The notes: a model not told the origin generated them from the letters alone. A DNA stretch of 64,000 nt from Diplosphaera chodatii (GCA_032358165.1 JAALGY010000036.1:1116001-1180000), one strand, 5' to 3'. Counted from the stretch's first letter, positions 35,505 through 53,600 are shown. A program made the numbers and translations.

Positions 35505-37682
35505 TCACGAATACGCCGCAGTGTCACCTGCGTACATCCTGTAATGATCCAGCAGCCCGGCAGCGTAGTGAGCATCGCCAGATGGGTGGTGCTTCGTGGC
35601 CTCTACCACCGGCAGCTGCTGCATGAATGCCAGCCAGCGGTGGAGCTTGGGGGTTTCTAACGGCAGTGCTGCGCCACGATAGTGCTGCAAAACCGGCTGC
35701 ATTTGCAACAAACCGCTACGTATGAGACCAAGCTTGCACGCTTTGTGAGCAAGTCCTGATTAACAAACATTTCGCCATCGTTGTAAGAATGCTTGCTCAG
35801 CGCAATGCCTATTATGTAATGCCACAGAACCTGCGTTGACCATAGCATCATACGCTCGCACAACTCTCACACCATGAGCGCAAGGTGCCGCAGTGCTGGA
35901 CTTGGACGGTCTCTCCCTATTGCTGCTATTGATTGTTTAAAGTCATGCTTCCAAGGTTCATCAGGACACGGTCGCTGCAGAGCAGCATGCTTTGATACTG
36001 TACGTTTGCATGTTCTGGCGTCTGGATGGCACACAAAAGTATCAGCACTGCCTTGTGATTGAGAGCTTCCGCAGCAAGTAAGCACCTGGCGGATGAAGAA
36101 CGGCACGATAGCAGCATCCACCAAGGTCATGTTGGCCCCCAGGAGATATGGCCCCTCTGCATCTGCCAGCTGCTCCAGCCAGCGCGCCTCCTCGGTTAGA
36201 GCCTCTGCACACTCCAGCTGCCGATCTGCATCCTGCACGTTGTTCAAACCATGGCGACCTTTGGCACACATACAAGAAGTTAGAACCAGGGCGATACTCA
36301 ACCACGTGTCGGCGATTTGAGATATCATCGTACGCTGCAAACTTATGGGCGTTACGCTGGGCTGCAGAGAGCTCCTGGTATCTGGTACAACACTGTCATC
36401 TGACATTGCCCGCTGGTCTGACGCCCATGTGAGATCCTATGCTGCTGCTCGGCAGCAATCATAAGCACGGTGTAATGCACCTTCCACGCTCTAGTATTTG
36501 GTCACATGCAAAGCACTGTGCATTTAGTACGGCAGTTAGTACGGCAAGCCTGGTCATCTGCACGCACCTGCCGCACCAGAATGCCATAGAAGTTGGGCAC
36601 GTACTCGGTACTGAAGTGGCCGATCACCATGCGCGCATGCGCACGAGCCAGCGGGTCGCGGGGCAGCATCTGAGGATCCGGCTGCCAGTCGTCCAAGAAT
36701 TCGTTGCAGATGCTGCATCACAACACATCTGTAGTTGCCTGCGTATTGCTGACATGTCCAGCGCGGCTCAGCACAATGACTTGAACATAGCTGCACAGTG
36801 TACATGGTTGCCTGCCATGATCTGTCCTGAGGTTTGCCCTGACGGACATGCAGCGTTGCAGCCTCTAGCTGTGCACCAACCACTGCCAGGTGCATGAGGC
36901 AGTGATGGGTCACTAACTTATTTACAGTCCGGCACCAGGAAGCAGGATGAACCCCAATCAAGTTCTTGGGACGTGGTGCAGTAAGACAGAGGCATACCTG
37001 CTCTCGTAGATACTGTGCAGGTCACCGCCGTCATCTTTGACGATAAGCACCGGAACTTTGCCTGCCATCACCAGCACTGTGAGCGCCTCAGCACAGCAGG
37101 TCGCCATAAACACTCAATCGTGGCAGAGTGCCTGTTACCCTGCAGCGACTGCCCGTGTGATCATGAATGCTGATACAGTAGGTAATGAGCTGCTTCAGCG
37201 ATCACTACATATGGCAAATGGTTCCGTTATGCTTGTTTTCATTTGAGACTGCTCGCAGTGCACTGATTGCACATTGGGTGTCCCGTGGGTGTGACGGAAG
37301 TGCATGCTGCCCTGCCGAAGCCACTAGAAATCGCACCAGCTGGGTTCAGACGCAGCCACCACTCAGGCTTCTCGTTGTACTGATACCACTGTCCTACGCA
37401 AGTGTGCAAACACACCAGGTTTCAACTTGATACTCTCCGCTACAGAAGGCTGCTTACTGTCCTGTACGCCGCACAAGGCGGTGCGCACCGGTGTGGGGGT
37501 TCTTCATTTCAACATGGTGCACAGCCTGCGGCATGAGCACACCACTTGTTCAGACGTCAGCCGGCTTTCGTGGCTCTCCACCTTTGATGCTTTGAGCACG
37601 TGGAGCGTTACTCAAGTGCCTCACATACGAGATGCCCTTTGCCTCGAGGGCAATCCAGGTGCGCTGTGCAAACGGACAGAAC
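35505..37682 (-). CDS. Glutathione S-transferase with Cys active site (omega/lambda-like)
   Basis: Minus-strand exons: 37682-37625, 37525-37489, 37393-37337, 37061-36998, 36712-36568, 36232-36086 and 35696-35505 (stop 35505-35507). All six junctions keep phase. The thioredoxin-like half begins FCPFAQRTWIALEAKGISY, the CPFAQR active-site motif of omega, lambda and DHAR classes. These use a cysteine and typically perform thiol transfer and deglutathionylation rather than conjugation. The NPAGKVPVLI segment has the cis-proline, and LHSIYESSICNEFLDD the glutathione-binding Glu-Ser. The all-helical C-terminal half follows (GPYLLGANMTLVDAAIVPFF), which includes the conserved N-capping Asp. The end is KHHPSGDAHYAAGLLDHYRM. 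The exon upstream of FCPFAQR, carrying the start Met, was not found. It is divergent from the acetate kinase gene, about 0.6 kb away. Confidence 0.86.
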
Positions 37683-38283
37683 CTGCAGCGCGCAGGTTAC
37701 ACAGGCAGTCATGCGTCTTATTTAGTCCACAATAGCAGTTCATTCACAACTTATGATTGTGGTAGATTGCTGAGTGCCTGATGCGGCAGGGTTGAGCACC
37801 CTGCAAGGACTGGGCACGGCAGGCTGTTCTGTCCTCAACCACCTTCAGGTGACGCTCCCTACGTCGGAATCTCACCATGCAGTCAGCAGATTTATGCCGA
37901 GTCGCCACTCGGGCTCGGGCTGCGGTGACCTGCTACCAGCATGTGAACTATTGTGAAACGACATCACCTCAAGATGTCAACGATTCCAGCAGCGGTTTGA
38001 GGTGGCAGCCCGCCCGAGCTTATGTTCACGTCATTGTCTCTCTGATCATAGACGTAGAGCAGAAGGATCTGCTGCGTGCGGGACGCCTTTTGCATCCGCA
38101 ATCGCATCAAAACCCTTACTCTTTTGCGTCACGTAATTGCATCAAAACTTTGATCGAGATCGTGGGCAAGGATCTCTAGGATCCTCCGATGCGATGCATT
38201 CAGCGAGGTGACAAGGTTTGTGCACCATCACCAGCTGGCGGAATCAGCACCTTCATTTGGCTCATACTAAGCAAACTGAATCC
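37683..38283. promoter_or_regulatory. Divergent intergenic region between the GST and acetate kinase genes
   Basis: Presumed promoters of both genes plus the missing first exon of the GST. A CGCATCAAAAC-type direct repeat occurs twice near 38100-38150 (CATCAAAACCCTTACTC and CATCAAAACTTTGATC). No named element was identified. Confidence 0.35.
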
Positions 38284-41200
38284 ATGACTGCTTCAACGTG
38301 CATCAAATGTTTGTCTCGTCCCCGAGCGCTACAAGTGCACGGCCACATGTGTGCTCCTGAGACATCAGCAGCGCCGCAGCGGCAGCGTCCCCCAAGGCCT
38401 GACAATCTTAGCGATCCCGCTGCAAAGCGTCTGCTGATGGTGCTGAACGCGGGCTCCTCGTCACTGAAGTTCAAGCTGTATGCCCACGATGTCGCACGCG
38501 GCAATCTTCATGCGGAGGTGACTGGCCTGGTTGAGCGCATCGGAGACACGTCAGCATCTTGCATGATTATCAAGAAGCCGCTGGGCGAATGGCCGAGCCA
38601 CGAGACGTGCACAATCAAACATGGCTTCCAGGCGCGCGAAATGCTCAGCCGTCCCTCCCTAAACCCCGCTCTGGCAGCGTGACTTGCTGCTGCACTATTA
38701 GCTGCATCATAATGCCCAAAGCTTGCTGCTCAGACAGTCGCATTGCCAGGACCATGCAGTGTCGGTTGGTCGGATGGCGTCTTTTGCAACTGCAGGATCA
38801 TGGCCATGCACTGGCATATGCGCTGCAACACCTACAGGACACATATTCAGCAGACTTTGCAGAGAAAGTGCTGGCGGTTGGCCACAGAGTGAGTCGTGCT
38901 TGCGTGCATGGCAAGGCAGGGTGTCCAGCTGAACGTCATGGTGTACGAGCATCATCAGTGGTGCTCACCACTCACCATGCACGCACATTGTTGATCCTAC
39001 AAACCTGTAATGTGCTGGTGCTGATGCCAAAGCTGATGCTGATGCTGATGCCGACGAGCATGGAGTCAAGATGTATTCGGTGTGCTCACTGGACGCCTTG
39101 CCTGTGTGCAGGTGGTGCACGGACGTCATATCTGTGAAGCAACCCTGGTAGATGACGACCTGCTGCAGACTATCAGCAATGCGGCAGTGCTGGCACCGCT
39201 GCACAACCGAGCCAACCTACTGGGCATCTCCGCGGCCACCGAAGCATTCGGGTGCCCACAGGTAAGTTGGTTGGAAAGTATGAAAACATGTTAGTGGCAG
39301 GTCATATCAGATAAAGTACCCAGACCCAATCCAGTTCGCAAGTTGCAAGATGCAAGGCACCAGCAGCAGCAACCGCAGTGCCTGTTGTGAATGCCGCCTG
39401 TCTGGGTCCTGGCATTGCTGCTGTTACCAACCATGAACGCTTGCGCAGGTCGTTGCGTTTGACACGTCATTTCCAGTGTCGTCTATGCCGCCAGCTGCGT
39501 ACACATACGCGCTTCCAACAGAGCTTGCCAGTCGTGAAGGCTTGCGGAGGTGAACTCTTCTGCTCTATGCTTATGCACCAATGTAAGGTCCTTCGGCAGA
39601 CAAACGTCAGAACGATGCTGGCATCATAGTTTCAGCAAGAAAAGATGGCCAATAGATGTCTGTGACCAGTGTGCGTGGCTGGCAGTTTTGGAGCCCAAGT
39701 TGAGCATATGGTGCACGTCTGCAAATGTGCAGGTATGGTGCTCATGGCATCAGCTACCAATATTTGACGGCAACAGTGGCTGATCTGCTGGGCACCCATA
39801 AGCCGAACATCATCATTGCGCATTTGGGTGAGTATCAGGATGTTCTGACGCCGATGGTGGCGGCTGCCAGTGGCACAGCAGCTGGCCAGCTGGGATGGGA
39901 CGGGATACTGGGCTGCGTCTGGGCTCAACATGCCGTGCTTGTGCGCCAGTACTCGCACACACAGGCAGAAGGGCTGCAATATGTTGTGTTGCCACCCGGA
40001 AAACGCCCTGGTCATGTCCCTTCATTGTGCAGGTGCCGGCGCATCTCTGGCAGCTGTTTCCGAAGGCAGGTAATTGGATAGTTGAACCTCTACAGCTTCA
40101 ACCCACTTCACTGTGACCTGATTGCGCTGCTTTTGCACCTGCTGTGCCAGGTGCCACCTGACGAGTTGACATTATGATGTTGATGCCAAGGATATTGTGC
40201 TGCAGGATCATCGACACCTCTATGGGCTTCACGCCTCTGGAAGGGTGAGAAAGAGGCGCCAGCAATGGTGCAACTTTGAAGGAGTGCATGTACAATTCTT
40301 GGAGCAAAAGTTTCTCAGAGCCATTCTGCTGAAGTACTTCGCCACATGTGGCTGATGCTGTTCGATGAGCTATCACACAATGCAAAGGCAGAGCAACACA
40401 CGAGGTCCAACAGGCTACTGTGTGCTTGCAGTCTGATGATGAACACACGCTGCGGAGACATCGACCCTGCTGTAGCAGTGTACCTTGCAGAGCAATGCGG
40501 CATGCCCATTCGCGAGGTAGACGACTTGCTGAACAAGCAGGTGCGTTGGGGTTGCTATGCCACAGCGCAGCAGGGGCATGCACAAGGCATTGTCCGGTGT
40601 TCTGCTCGATTGATCAGAAAGAACGGTGCGAGCTGCTGAATGTTTCCTTGCGTGAAAACACAACAGTTAGATTCAATCTGTGCCAAACGTGCAGACGAGC
40701 CTGCTGCACATCATTATCATCAGCCTCGTCCCGTGTGTCCATGTGCAGAGCGGCTTTCTGGGCATGACCGGCCACACCGACATGCGTGCTATAGCTGCTG
40801 CTGCAGAATCTGGCGATGCACATGCACAGCTTGCCATCGAGGTTCGCATGCCCAGCTGAACTGCGCATGAAGTACAGCAAGGATGTGAATTGTGTGCTGC
40901 CTCGAGGTCCTCTCTGCATAGTGTGGCGTTGCTGGGTTGAAGCAAGTCACACAAAATAGAGGAGTACATGCAAGCTGGCAGTCACTGTGCACAGCTGCTA
41001 ACCTATAGGGTCCTGCTGCACCTGCAGGTGTATGTTCACAGGGTGCGCAAATATCTGGGAGCATACCTGCTGGAGCTACGAGGAACCACAGACGCTATCG
41101 TATTCTCTGCAGGTTGGTCAGCACACATACAGCGCTTTACTAACAACTGTCTTTGTGGCGGCAACTGCTGGCTTGTGCAACTTGGACCGTGAACCATGTA

Positions 41201-41841
41201 GCCTATGTGTTTCAGATATGTGTGCAACATTGGCCCTGCAACGGGCATGCGCGATTGCTAGAGATCAAATGCTCAAAAGCCCTGAGCATCCGGTATGCAA
41301 AGGTCTCCGGTATGTGAAACTCTCAGAATGATCTCTGACCCAGGCTCCCCCTTACTCTGCCAGGCATTGGCGAAAACAGTGCTCTCATCAGGCGCCTGTC
41401 ACTAGAGGGCTTAGAGGTCAGTCTTAATGGCATGTTCAGGTTGACTTACCGTGCATGCTGCGGAGCCGCGCCCTATGTGCTTCACACCAGCCAGCATATG
41501 CACATATGTGAAGCAATTAGCATGTTGACAACCTGGCCTTCTGCCATGCAGCCATTCGGCATCAGTCTCCATGATGGCAGGAATCGAGCTGCCACCGGTG
41601 GCAGGGCTGACATCATCAGTGCTGCAGGCTCTCAGATCAAGGTGTTCGTCCTGCCTACAGACGAAGAGCGCTGCATTGCAGAGCAGGTGAGAAGTAGTGC
41701 TACCTCAGTTGACAAGTTGCACCCTGTGTGTGGTGGCATGAAATAGTTTTAAGACGCAGTAAGGTGGCTTGCTGCGTTCCTTTTGCAACATGAAGTTATC
41801 GTGTGTATTTGCAGACGTTGAAGGTGATGGAGGCTGTGTAA
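38284..41841 (+). CDS. Acetate kinase, probably organelle-targeted
   Basis: Thirteen phase-consistent exons: 38284-38631, 38796-38888, 39112-39261, 39449-39549, 39733-39827, 40033-40069, 40206-40244, 40432-40540, 40749-40841, 41028-41112, 41364-41416, 41552-41686 and 41815-41841; 454 residues. The enzyme interconverts acetate + ATP and acetyl phosphate + ADP; in green algae it acts with phosphotransacetylase in anaerobic acetate metabolism. Family motifs: VLNAGSSSLKFKLY, GHRVVHG, LAPLHNRANLLGI, AFDTSF (catalytic Asp), RRYGAHGISY (catalytic His), AHLGAGAS, DTSMGFTPLEG, TRCGDIDP (Arg), GIGENS and PTDEER (Glu). About 50 N-terminal residues before NAGSSS are rich in Ser, Arg and Pro with few acids, like a transit peptide. 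Intron 1 is GC-AG (CAG|GCGCGC); no GT donor keeps phase. Oddities: AHLGAGAS replaces the usual HLGNGAS, FDTSFP replaces FDTxFH, and NRAN replaces NPAN. Confidence 0.93.
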
Positions 41842-43113
41842 CATGTCGACACTACATCTGTGGCCAGCGGTTTTGGGTGGGTGCATGTAGCACCAGGGCC
41901 CCCAGATCGGCCTGGCACAGGAGGCATTGAAGGTGCAACTATTGCTCCACTGCTGCACACTTGCAAGAACATGTTCAATGTTCCATGTGGTGCAAGAGAG
42001 ATGATGCAGGTTGTGGTTCGCAAACGCGCTACCATTTTGTACTGATCCAGACAACTGATGTGTTGCCTGGGTGCCACGCACGCTGTGCCTGCTTGCATGC
42101 ACGACCTTACGTCTGTGTTGTTGCGAGACATGTGTCAGGTGTCATTTCAAACGTTGCACGATAACCCATGTTGTCGTTTTGTGCCGCATTCCACGGACGC
42201 TGCAGATGCATACGCGAGGTCATTCTGTTTGTTCCCAGATTGGTACGCATCATTGCTCATGCGCTGCTGGGATGCGTACAAAAAGATAGCTTTGTGTCAC
42301 CTGGCAACGACCTTGCTTGTCTTCTGTTGTAGATGGTGTTCATTGCTAGTTATAAGTTCATTCTTACAATAGTCGAAACTTGTCCAATCCGGCGACTCGG
42401 ACGTTCAGGACGTTCCAACGGGTCTGAACTTTCGGGTCCTTACGGCATCAAGGTGCTTTACTGATATGAGCCCTGCAGGCGGTAGAAAGCAACCGCAGCT
42501 GCGTCTCAGATCAAGCTGAAACATGAGCAGCGCAGAGCAAGCAGCATCTGAAGCGCAAACCGATGCACTTGATACCATCAGACACGAGGGTCGTCCTTCG
42601 CTTTCTTGTGTAGGCTGGCGGTGCTTGCAAACGTCTTGCCTTTACAATATATGCTTCAGCCGTCTACAACGATTACATGTCTGCAATAGATACAGACACC
42701 ATGCTGGGTGTTTTGCATGCATGCACTCCTTACTGTCTTCATCCTTCGCCAGCGGTTTTTGTGCAGAGGTAACATGCCTCCAGCCTACGGACTGTTATGC
42801 GGATCAAAGGTGGGCATGCAGATGCCGTGTCCATTCGCTCGTCCACTTTAGCGCATGCCACATCAACCAAGCAGCAGTGCACCCAAGGACCAGCACAAGC
42901 TGCAAGTCTACACGGTTGGTCCAGATCAGACACATAGAGCAGCCTTGCACTGCATGTGCAGATGTGCTCACCTGCACCAAATCAAGTACAGCGCAGTAGC
43001 CAGCTATTGCCTCGTTTTCGTCCGTCTCCAGCATTGCCTGCCGTACATCGTATCACGCCATGAGTGACACGCTTTTTGGCTGCACACCGCAGGCTGCCGT
43101 GCTGGGTCGTCAC
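41842..43113. other. Stretch with possible further exons of the Cys-rich gene, otherwise empty
   Basis: The minus strand holds two Cys-rich pieces that could continue the gene at 43114-43990: about 42780-42900 (CAGPWVHCCLVDVACAKVDE) and about 42970-43035 (GYCAVLDLVQ, donor CAG|GTGAGC). Their phases do not join cleanly. The rest shows no support for a gene. Confidence 0.35.
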
Positions 43114-43990
43114 CCAAATCGGATGTCGTTGGGATTCAGTATTCTCAGGTGCGGTCCGCAGCAGCGGCAGGTGGAGGTGCCAGGTCGGGTGGTCGTGTCC
43201 ATCAGGCACACATATGGCCCAAAGCAATCTGCATTGCACGCGTTGTTAGAAATCATGCTGTCTGCATCCCTTAGATTCCCACTCGTTTAATCTGGCTGTG
43301 CAAGGCCAGCAGTCATAGCCACTAATGTTACAGCGTTTGTGCTGCCTGGGGCCAACGCAACACAGGAAAACTGCGTGGATGGGTGTGAAGGGTATCTCAT
43401 ACAGCAGTGGGAAGCAGCGCACCCAAGTCGGCACTGCAGATCCGGTTCTCGGCGAGGCTGCAGCCGCTGACCGGGTCGCACAGCAGGTCCGCACCTGCAG
43501 CAGTGTGGCGCAGACACCCAGATGAATGGTGATCACATGTCACAGCGCATGGCAGACATGTATGGCTGCGCCATGCGTTGCCACTGCACTGCAGGTGTGA
43601 CGCTCGCTCAGGCAAGCGCACTTCTGCAGTCGGCGTCAGAGCCGCAGCTGCTCCCAAGCGGCACCTGCACACATCGATGGACATGCAAGGCAAATTTGAT
43701 CTGATGTGGTCAGCAGGTCCAAGTGTATGTAGAGGTCAGCCCAGACACGGCAGCAAGATGGAAAACGACCGGTGCGCCACGAGCCACAACCATGGCGGAA
43801 CAGCTCATACGCACGCCAAAGCGCAATGGAACACTGTGCCGGGAGCATATTGCAGCGTCTTCTCACCGCAAGAATGGGCTGAAACAAGGCCAGGTCGTGC
43901 TTGGCAGTCGACGGCACGCACGGCGAGGCTCGATACAGCCAGTGCAGCCAGCACCCCTGCAGCAGCGGCGCGCAGCAGCAGGCATTTCAT
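43114..43990 (-). CDS. Secreted cysteine-rich protein, 3' end unresolved
   Basis: Minus-strand exons: 43990-43867, 43494-43423 and 43228-43114, with matching phase at both junctions (1 and 1). ATG 43988-43990 starts a signal peptide: MKCLLLRAAAAGVLAALAVS, then a cleavage-like AVRA. The mature part begins DCQARPGLVSAHSCG and continues ADLLCDPVSGCSLAENRICS, then ADLDCFGPYVCLMDTTTRPG and TSTCRCCGPHLRIL. Eleven cysteines in about 70 residues suggest a disulfide-bonded extracellular or cell-wall protein. I do not recognise the family. Other Cys-rich open segments lie inside the large introns (around 43650-43690 with SSCGSDADCRSA), so extra exons or alternative splicing are possible. Confidence 0.55.
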
Positions 43991-44279
43991 CACGTCAGGC
44001 TCTCTTGTTTGTTTTGCTGAGTGTTTGTGTTGTCAACGAGAGCGGCGCTCGCACGTCCGAGGCGTCGCTCTGCATGCGCAGGTCTGTCTGTGTGTCATGT
44101 ATGCATTAAGCTGGCTGCGGCTAAACCCTACCGCCAGGCCTCGTCGACGTGCTGCTCGCAAGGTCGCACCACAGTCGCAGCTGCATCCTGATCGACCACA
44201 AAACAAGTTGCGATAGATCGTCAAAGCTCATGAGCAGAACCGCGGTCGCTTGAAAGGTGCATCTGGATTTATATTGGCC

Positions 44280-49160
<4,881 letters not shown>

Positions 49161-50671
49161 GGCGGTGCGCGAGACGCGGTGGCTGCCCGGGGAGGCAGCG
49201 GGGCAGTTGGTGAGGCGGCATTAGCCGCGGCAGCGGCAGCGGCAGCGGCAGCACCGGCAGCAGCAGCAGGAGCAGGAAGATCAGCAGCAACAGCAGCAGC
49301 AGCCACTTGGCGGGTTGGTCGGAAGCCTGTCTGGTACATCCGCATGTGCGCATGCCATTGGGTTGCAAGTCAAGACAGCAGCGGCAGCTGGCACGGTGCC
49401 ATGTGCCAGCGTTGGTTTGCCGATAGCAGCGGCAGCACTGGTCATGTCGTACATGCACACCGGAACAGGTTCACCTTGTGCCCTGTGCACCGCCAAAGCT
49501 TGTGCGGGTGCACATTGGGCACAGCGAGCATCCAGGTGCTGCAAGCTGCTGGCAATTCGCTGGCAGAGGCTAGCGTATGGTCACATTGGGGCCAATTCTG
49601 CATACATTGCAGGTCTTGATAACGTTTGGCATGTTCACAAATGGACCCACCTGCCCTTGGAATCTGACGCAGCAGGGGAAGTCACGCGTCCTCCCCCCGT
49701 TGTGAGGAATCAACTCATGCAAGATGCTTTCGGCCGGCTCGCAGCTTCTGCTGGGCCAACGCATCGTGCAGACTGCTCATACGTCACATCCCTGGCGCGC
49801 AGCAGCCTGAGGCGGATGCTGTCTGACGTTTGGCGCCGTTTGTCGACGCCTGCACATCGTTTCAGCGGCGGTGTGCCGCTTCACGTGCACCGGGCACACT
49901 GAAACGAACAGCCTTCTGACGCAGCGGCAGCCGTCTGAGCAGCCGTGTAGCTGAGTTTTGTCGAGGTGAGGCGCCATTGCTGTCACTGGAAAGGCATCTT
50001 GTTCCAAGTCTTCGCGTTCCGACAGCGGGGTCCGCATCGCTGGTCGATGCTTTGTTCGATGCAGCGCGCCCAGTGCCGCTACCGAAGCATATCGCAGCGA
50101 CATGCAGCTCCAATGGATCCGCGATGATAGCCTCAACGCTGCTCACGCGGTGCTTGGTTGCTCGCAAGTGTTCACAGCTGGTCTGGACCGCTGGTCTGGC
50201 AAACCCAGCCCGGCACCCAGCAAACTTTGCACGAGCCAGTCGACTGCGGTTGGCCGTATGCGATCATCGGGGTTCCGTACGCGAGTCCGTATGGTGCTGA
50301 CGGGCCTGCGGCCCTCTGTTCAGTGGTTTCGAACACATATTCGCTCTTTGGAAGTGGCATATGCCGCCGCTCCAGAATCGACGCAGGAACAGCCTGCCAC
50401 TCTCATTCACATCGTGTCCGTCATGTGGATCTATACGGAGGCCTTGGGTGGCGCAGGATGCCGCTGTGCCCTGCTGCATCTTTCAGATCAACACATCCAG
50501 CTATCACTTTCGTACTGCTCGTAACAGTCCTTCTGCTGAGGCCTGCACAGGTACGCGTAGCAATGTGCCAAGGTGCATAATAGCATTCCACCCATCGTCC
50601 ATGCATCCAGCAGTGATGCAGCAGTGGCACTATGCGCCTGCAGCGCCTAGGCGGCAGCTGGAAGCGGCGCG
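49161..50671. other. Intergenic region between the lysyl-tRNA synthetase and zinc-ribbon genes
   Basis: It starts with the synthetase 3' UTR, which contains a GCA/GGCAGC-rich tract at about 49207-49310. The remainder should include the promoter of the zinc-ribbon gene. The open frame at 49315-49902 (+) has no recognised motif or splice support. Confidence 0.5.
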
Positions 50672-53600
50672 ATGGACGCTGCAGCAGCCGATGCCGAGGA
50701 GGCCGCGGCGGCGGCGCACCACGAGGCGGCGCAGCGGCAGGCGGCGGACGGTGCGGCGGGGCATAATGCCGGCGGTGCATCGCCGGACTCGCGCTCAACC
50801 GAGGATGGCGAGGAGGCAGACCATGCGGAAGCAGATGCACCCGAGGAGGACGCCCCCAGCGGCACCACCAAGGAGTGCATGGAGTGCGGCGAGGAGAAGG
50901 TGGGTCTGCTCTGTGTGTTCATTTTGCTGCACCGAAGAGATCGCCGGATGAACCTCAAAGATGTATCCTGGCCATCATCTGTGACGGACTCTGCAACTGG
51001 GCTGAGCATGGTGGATGGACAAGGTGGCATCATGCTGCAACACACCCTGGTCCCGAGGCGCCAGCTGCGGCCCGCTCCTGCAGCCGGCATGAGAGGCAGC
51101 ACACCATCAGCTCCCAAACCCTGGTTCGCTCCCTTGCAATGCTGCTGTGTGCTGCCTGCGGACAGGCCACCGAGGACTTCCCGCGCAACCGGCGGCGCCT
51201 GGACGGCCGAGACAACCGGTGCAAGCGCTGCACCGCGCGCATGGTCTCCTCCCGCCTCAAGGCCAAGGCGCCCGTGATGGAGCCCACAGGTGGGCGCCAT
51301 CTGTGTGGCTTGCGGGGGGTGATTCTCCTGATCTTGTCGTCGATGGACAATAGCATGGCACCAGCTGCAACGAGTGATGCAGCCGGTCTTACGCACAGCA
51401 TAAACAGCTGCGTCAGGCGATCTGCAAGTGGCAGCCCACTGCAAACACAGAAACCTGACACAGACTGCTGACGGTTGTGCAGTGGCCAGCAAGGCGTGCA
51501 GCCGGTGCGGGGAGACAAAGCCCGCTGCAGAGTTCAATGCCAACAAGGTGCGGTGCATGGGCCCTGCATGGGCCACAATGCCATTGCAGATGCCTTTGGA
51601 GCAGCTGGTGGCATCAGGGGGAAAGCGGCAAGTAGCGCGTGCCAGCAGCCATGAGCCTATGCCGCGCGCCCTGCGAGGGACACCCTGCATCTTCTCCACT
51701 TATTCGACGCAAGCTGCACGCTCGCTGGACTGGCTAACCTCATGCGCTTGCAGGTGGCGCCCGATGGGCTGTGCTCCTACTGCAAGCCGTGCAACGCGGC
51801 GGCGGCCGCCGAGCGGCGCGCGAAGCGCCCCGCGACCGGCTCGCCCAGCATCGCCGCCAAAGTCTGCTCGCACTGCCAGCAGGTAGGCTTGTAGACGCCA
51901 AACCCACTGCGGCGGCTGGTGGCAATGACCCTGCCACTGCAGGGTCGGGGGTATGAGCAGAGTGTCAGTGGCTGGACCTTCTTTGCTGGTGCCACCCAAA
52001 GGCTTCCCCGATACTCTACTCAGTGGCACCCAAGATACCACCTGAGCAGTGGTGCTGTGCTGCAGGAGAAGCCCGCAAGCGAGTTTCACCGCTCCCGCTC
52101 GTACAAGGACGGGCTGTTCGGGCAGTGCCGGGCGTGCTGCGCCGCCGCCGCTGCCCGCCGCGCCAAGCCCCTGGTGACAGTCGTTGCTCGCTGCTTGCAG
52201 CATTGGCCTCCCGCAATCCAAGCTGCTGTTCAGAGGGGCACCAGCACAGCGCCGCGCTTGTCAATCTCACAGTCGCTGACGCAGCTGCACGCGTGCAGAG
52301 CTGGGTAGAAATATGCCACAGCTGCAGCGGCGGAGTTTGCGCCACTGACAAGACGTCGACTTGCTCAGTCAGGAAGCTTACTATGGGTGTGGCTGTGGCG
52401 CAGGTGGCGGCGCCCACGGTGCCGGCCAAGGCGTGCAGCCGGTGCGGCGCCACCAAGCCCGCCACCGACTTCAACATCAACAAGACCACGTCCTCAGGGC
52501 TGACCAGCCACTGCAAGGTGGGGCGCCCAGTTGTGAAGGTGTTGCTGGCATGCCAACAGACGTCAGTGAAAACGATTGCCTGTGGAGCTGGTTGTGTGCA
52601 GACATGTCAAAGCTGCTCCATTGCGCATCCGCAGGAGTGCATCGCTGCGGCGGCGGCCGAGCGCAAGAAGCAGAAGGCGCTGGTGCACGAGCCGACTGTG
52701 GCCTTCAAGGTGCGCCCCGTGGTTGAGCGCTCGTCTGCCTGATGTGGGTCTGCAATAACATCAAGGCAGCAATAGTGCTGCTGCTCATACGCCATTGGCA
52801 GAGTCTTTGTCGATGCTGGCAGTATGGTGGATAGGACCGACTCCTCTGAGGGCACCACCACTGGCGAATCGGAGAAACAGGCTCCATGCAGCTGACTCCC
52901 CTGACCGCTGCAGGTGTGCGGGCGGTGCCGGCGGCGCAAGAAGGCGGCCGACTTCCACCGCACCCGCACCCGCTCCGACGGCCTGTCCTCCTCCTGCAAG
53001 GTGGGGCCATGGCCTCCAAGCTTATCGGCTCTGAGCATCACATAGGCAGCAGCAGCAGCAGCAGCGCGCTGACTGCGCACATATGCAAGACGATTACGGG
53101 AGCTTAGTATGCAACTGTTGTTGCCCGTGCTTGGATGTCTCTGGCCGCCTGTGCCCATGAGCCCCATAGGTAGGTGGTGCCAAGTGTCCATGCATCATGG
53201 CAAGCCTTGTAAGGCAAAGGCAGTCATACCAAGTGGCCTTTGTCTCACACGGTTTTGCCGTAGGGCATGGGCACTCTGTTGCTAGTCCGTTGTACTGCGA
53301 CAGGTGGCTGAGCAGGTTCTGGTGTGGCAGGGGTCGAGGCTGACGATCCTGTGCCTGTGTGTCCACCCGCAGGCGTGCCGGAACCAGGCCAACAGCGCGG
53401 CGCGGGCGGCGGCGGGCGGCGTCAGCAGGGGCGGCACCCCGGGGGGCGCCTCCTGGAGCGGGGACTCTGGCGGCAGCAGCGGCGGGAACGGGGAGCGGTC
53501 CTCGGCGCCGCTGCCGGCTGGCGGCGGGCTGGGCGGCGGCAACGGGGCCGCGGCCGCTGCCGCCGCTGCCGCTGCTGCGGCGGTGCCGCTCAAGACCTGC

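Noticed and set aside
49207..49310. GGCAGC/GCA repeat tract as a possible coding poly-Ala/Gln segment
   Set aside because: It is directly after the lysyl-tRNA synthetase stop codon with no splice donor upstream, so it is most simply 3' UTR.
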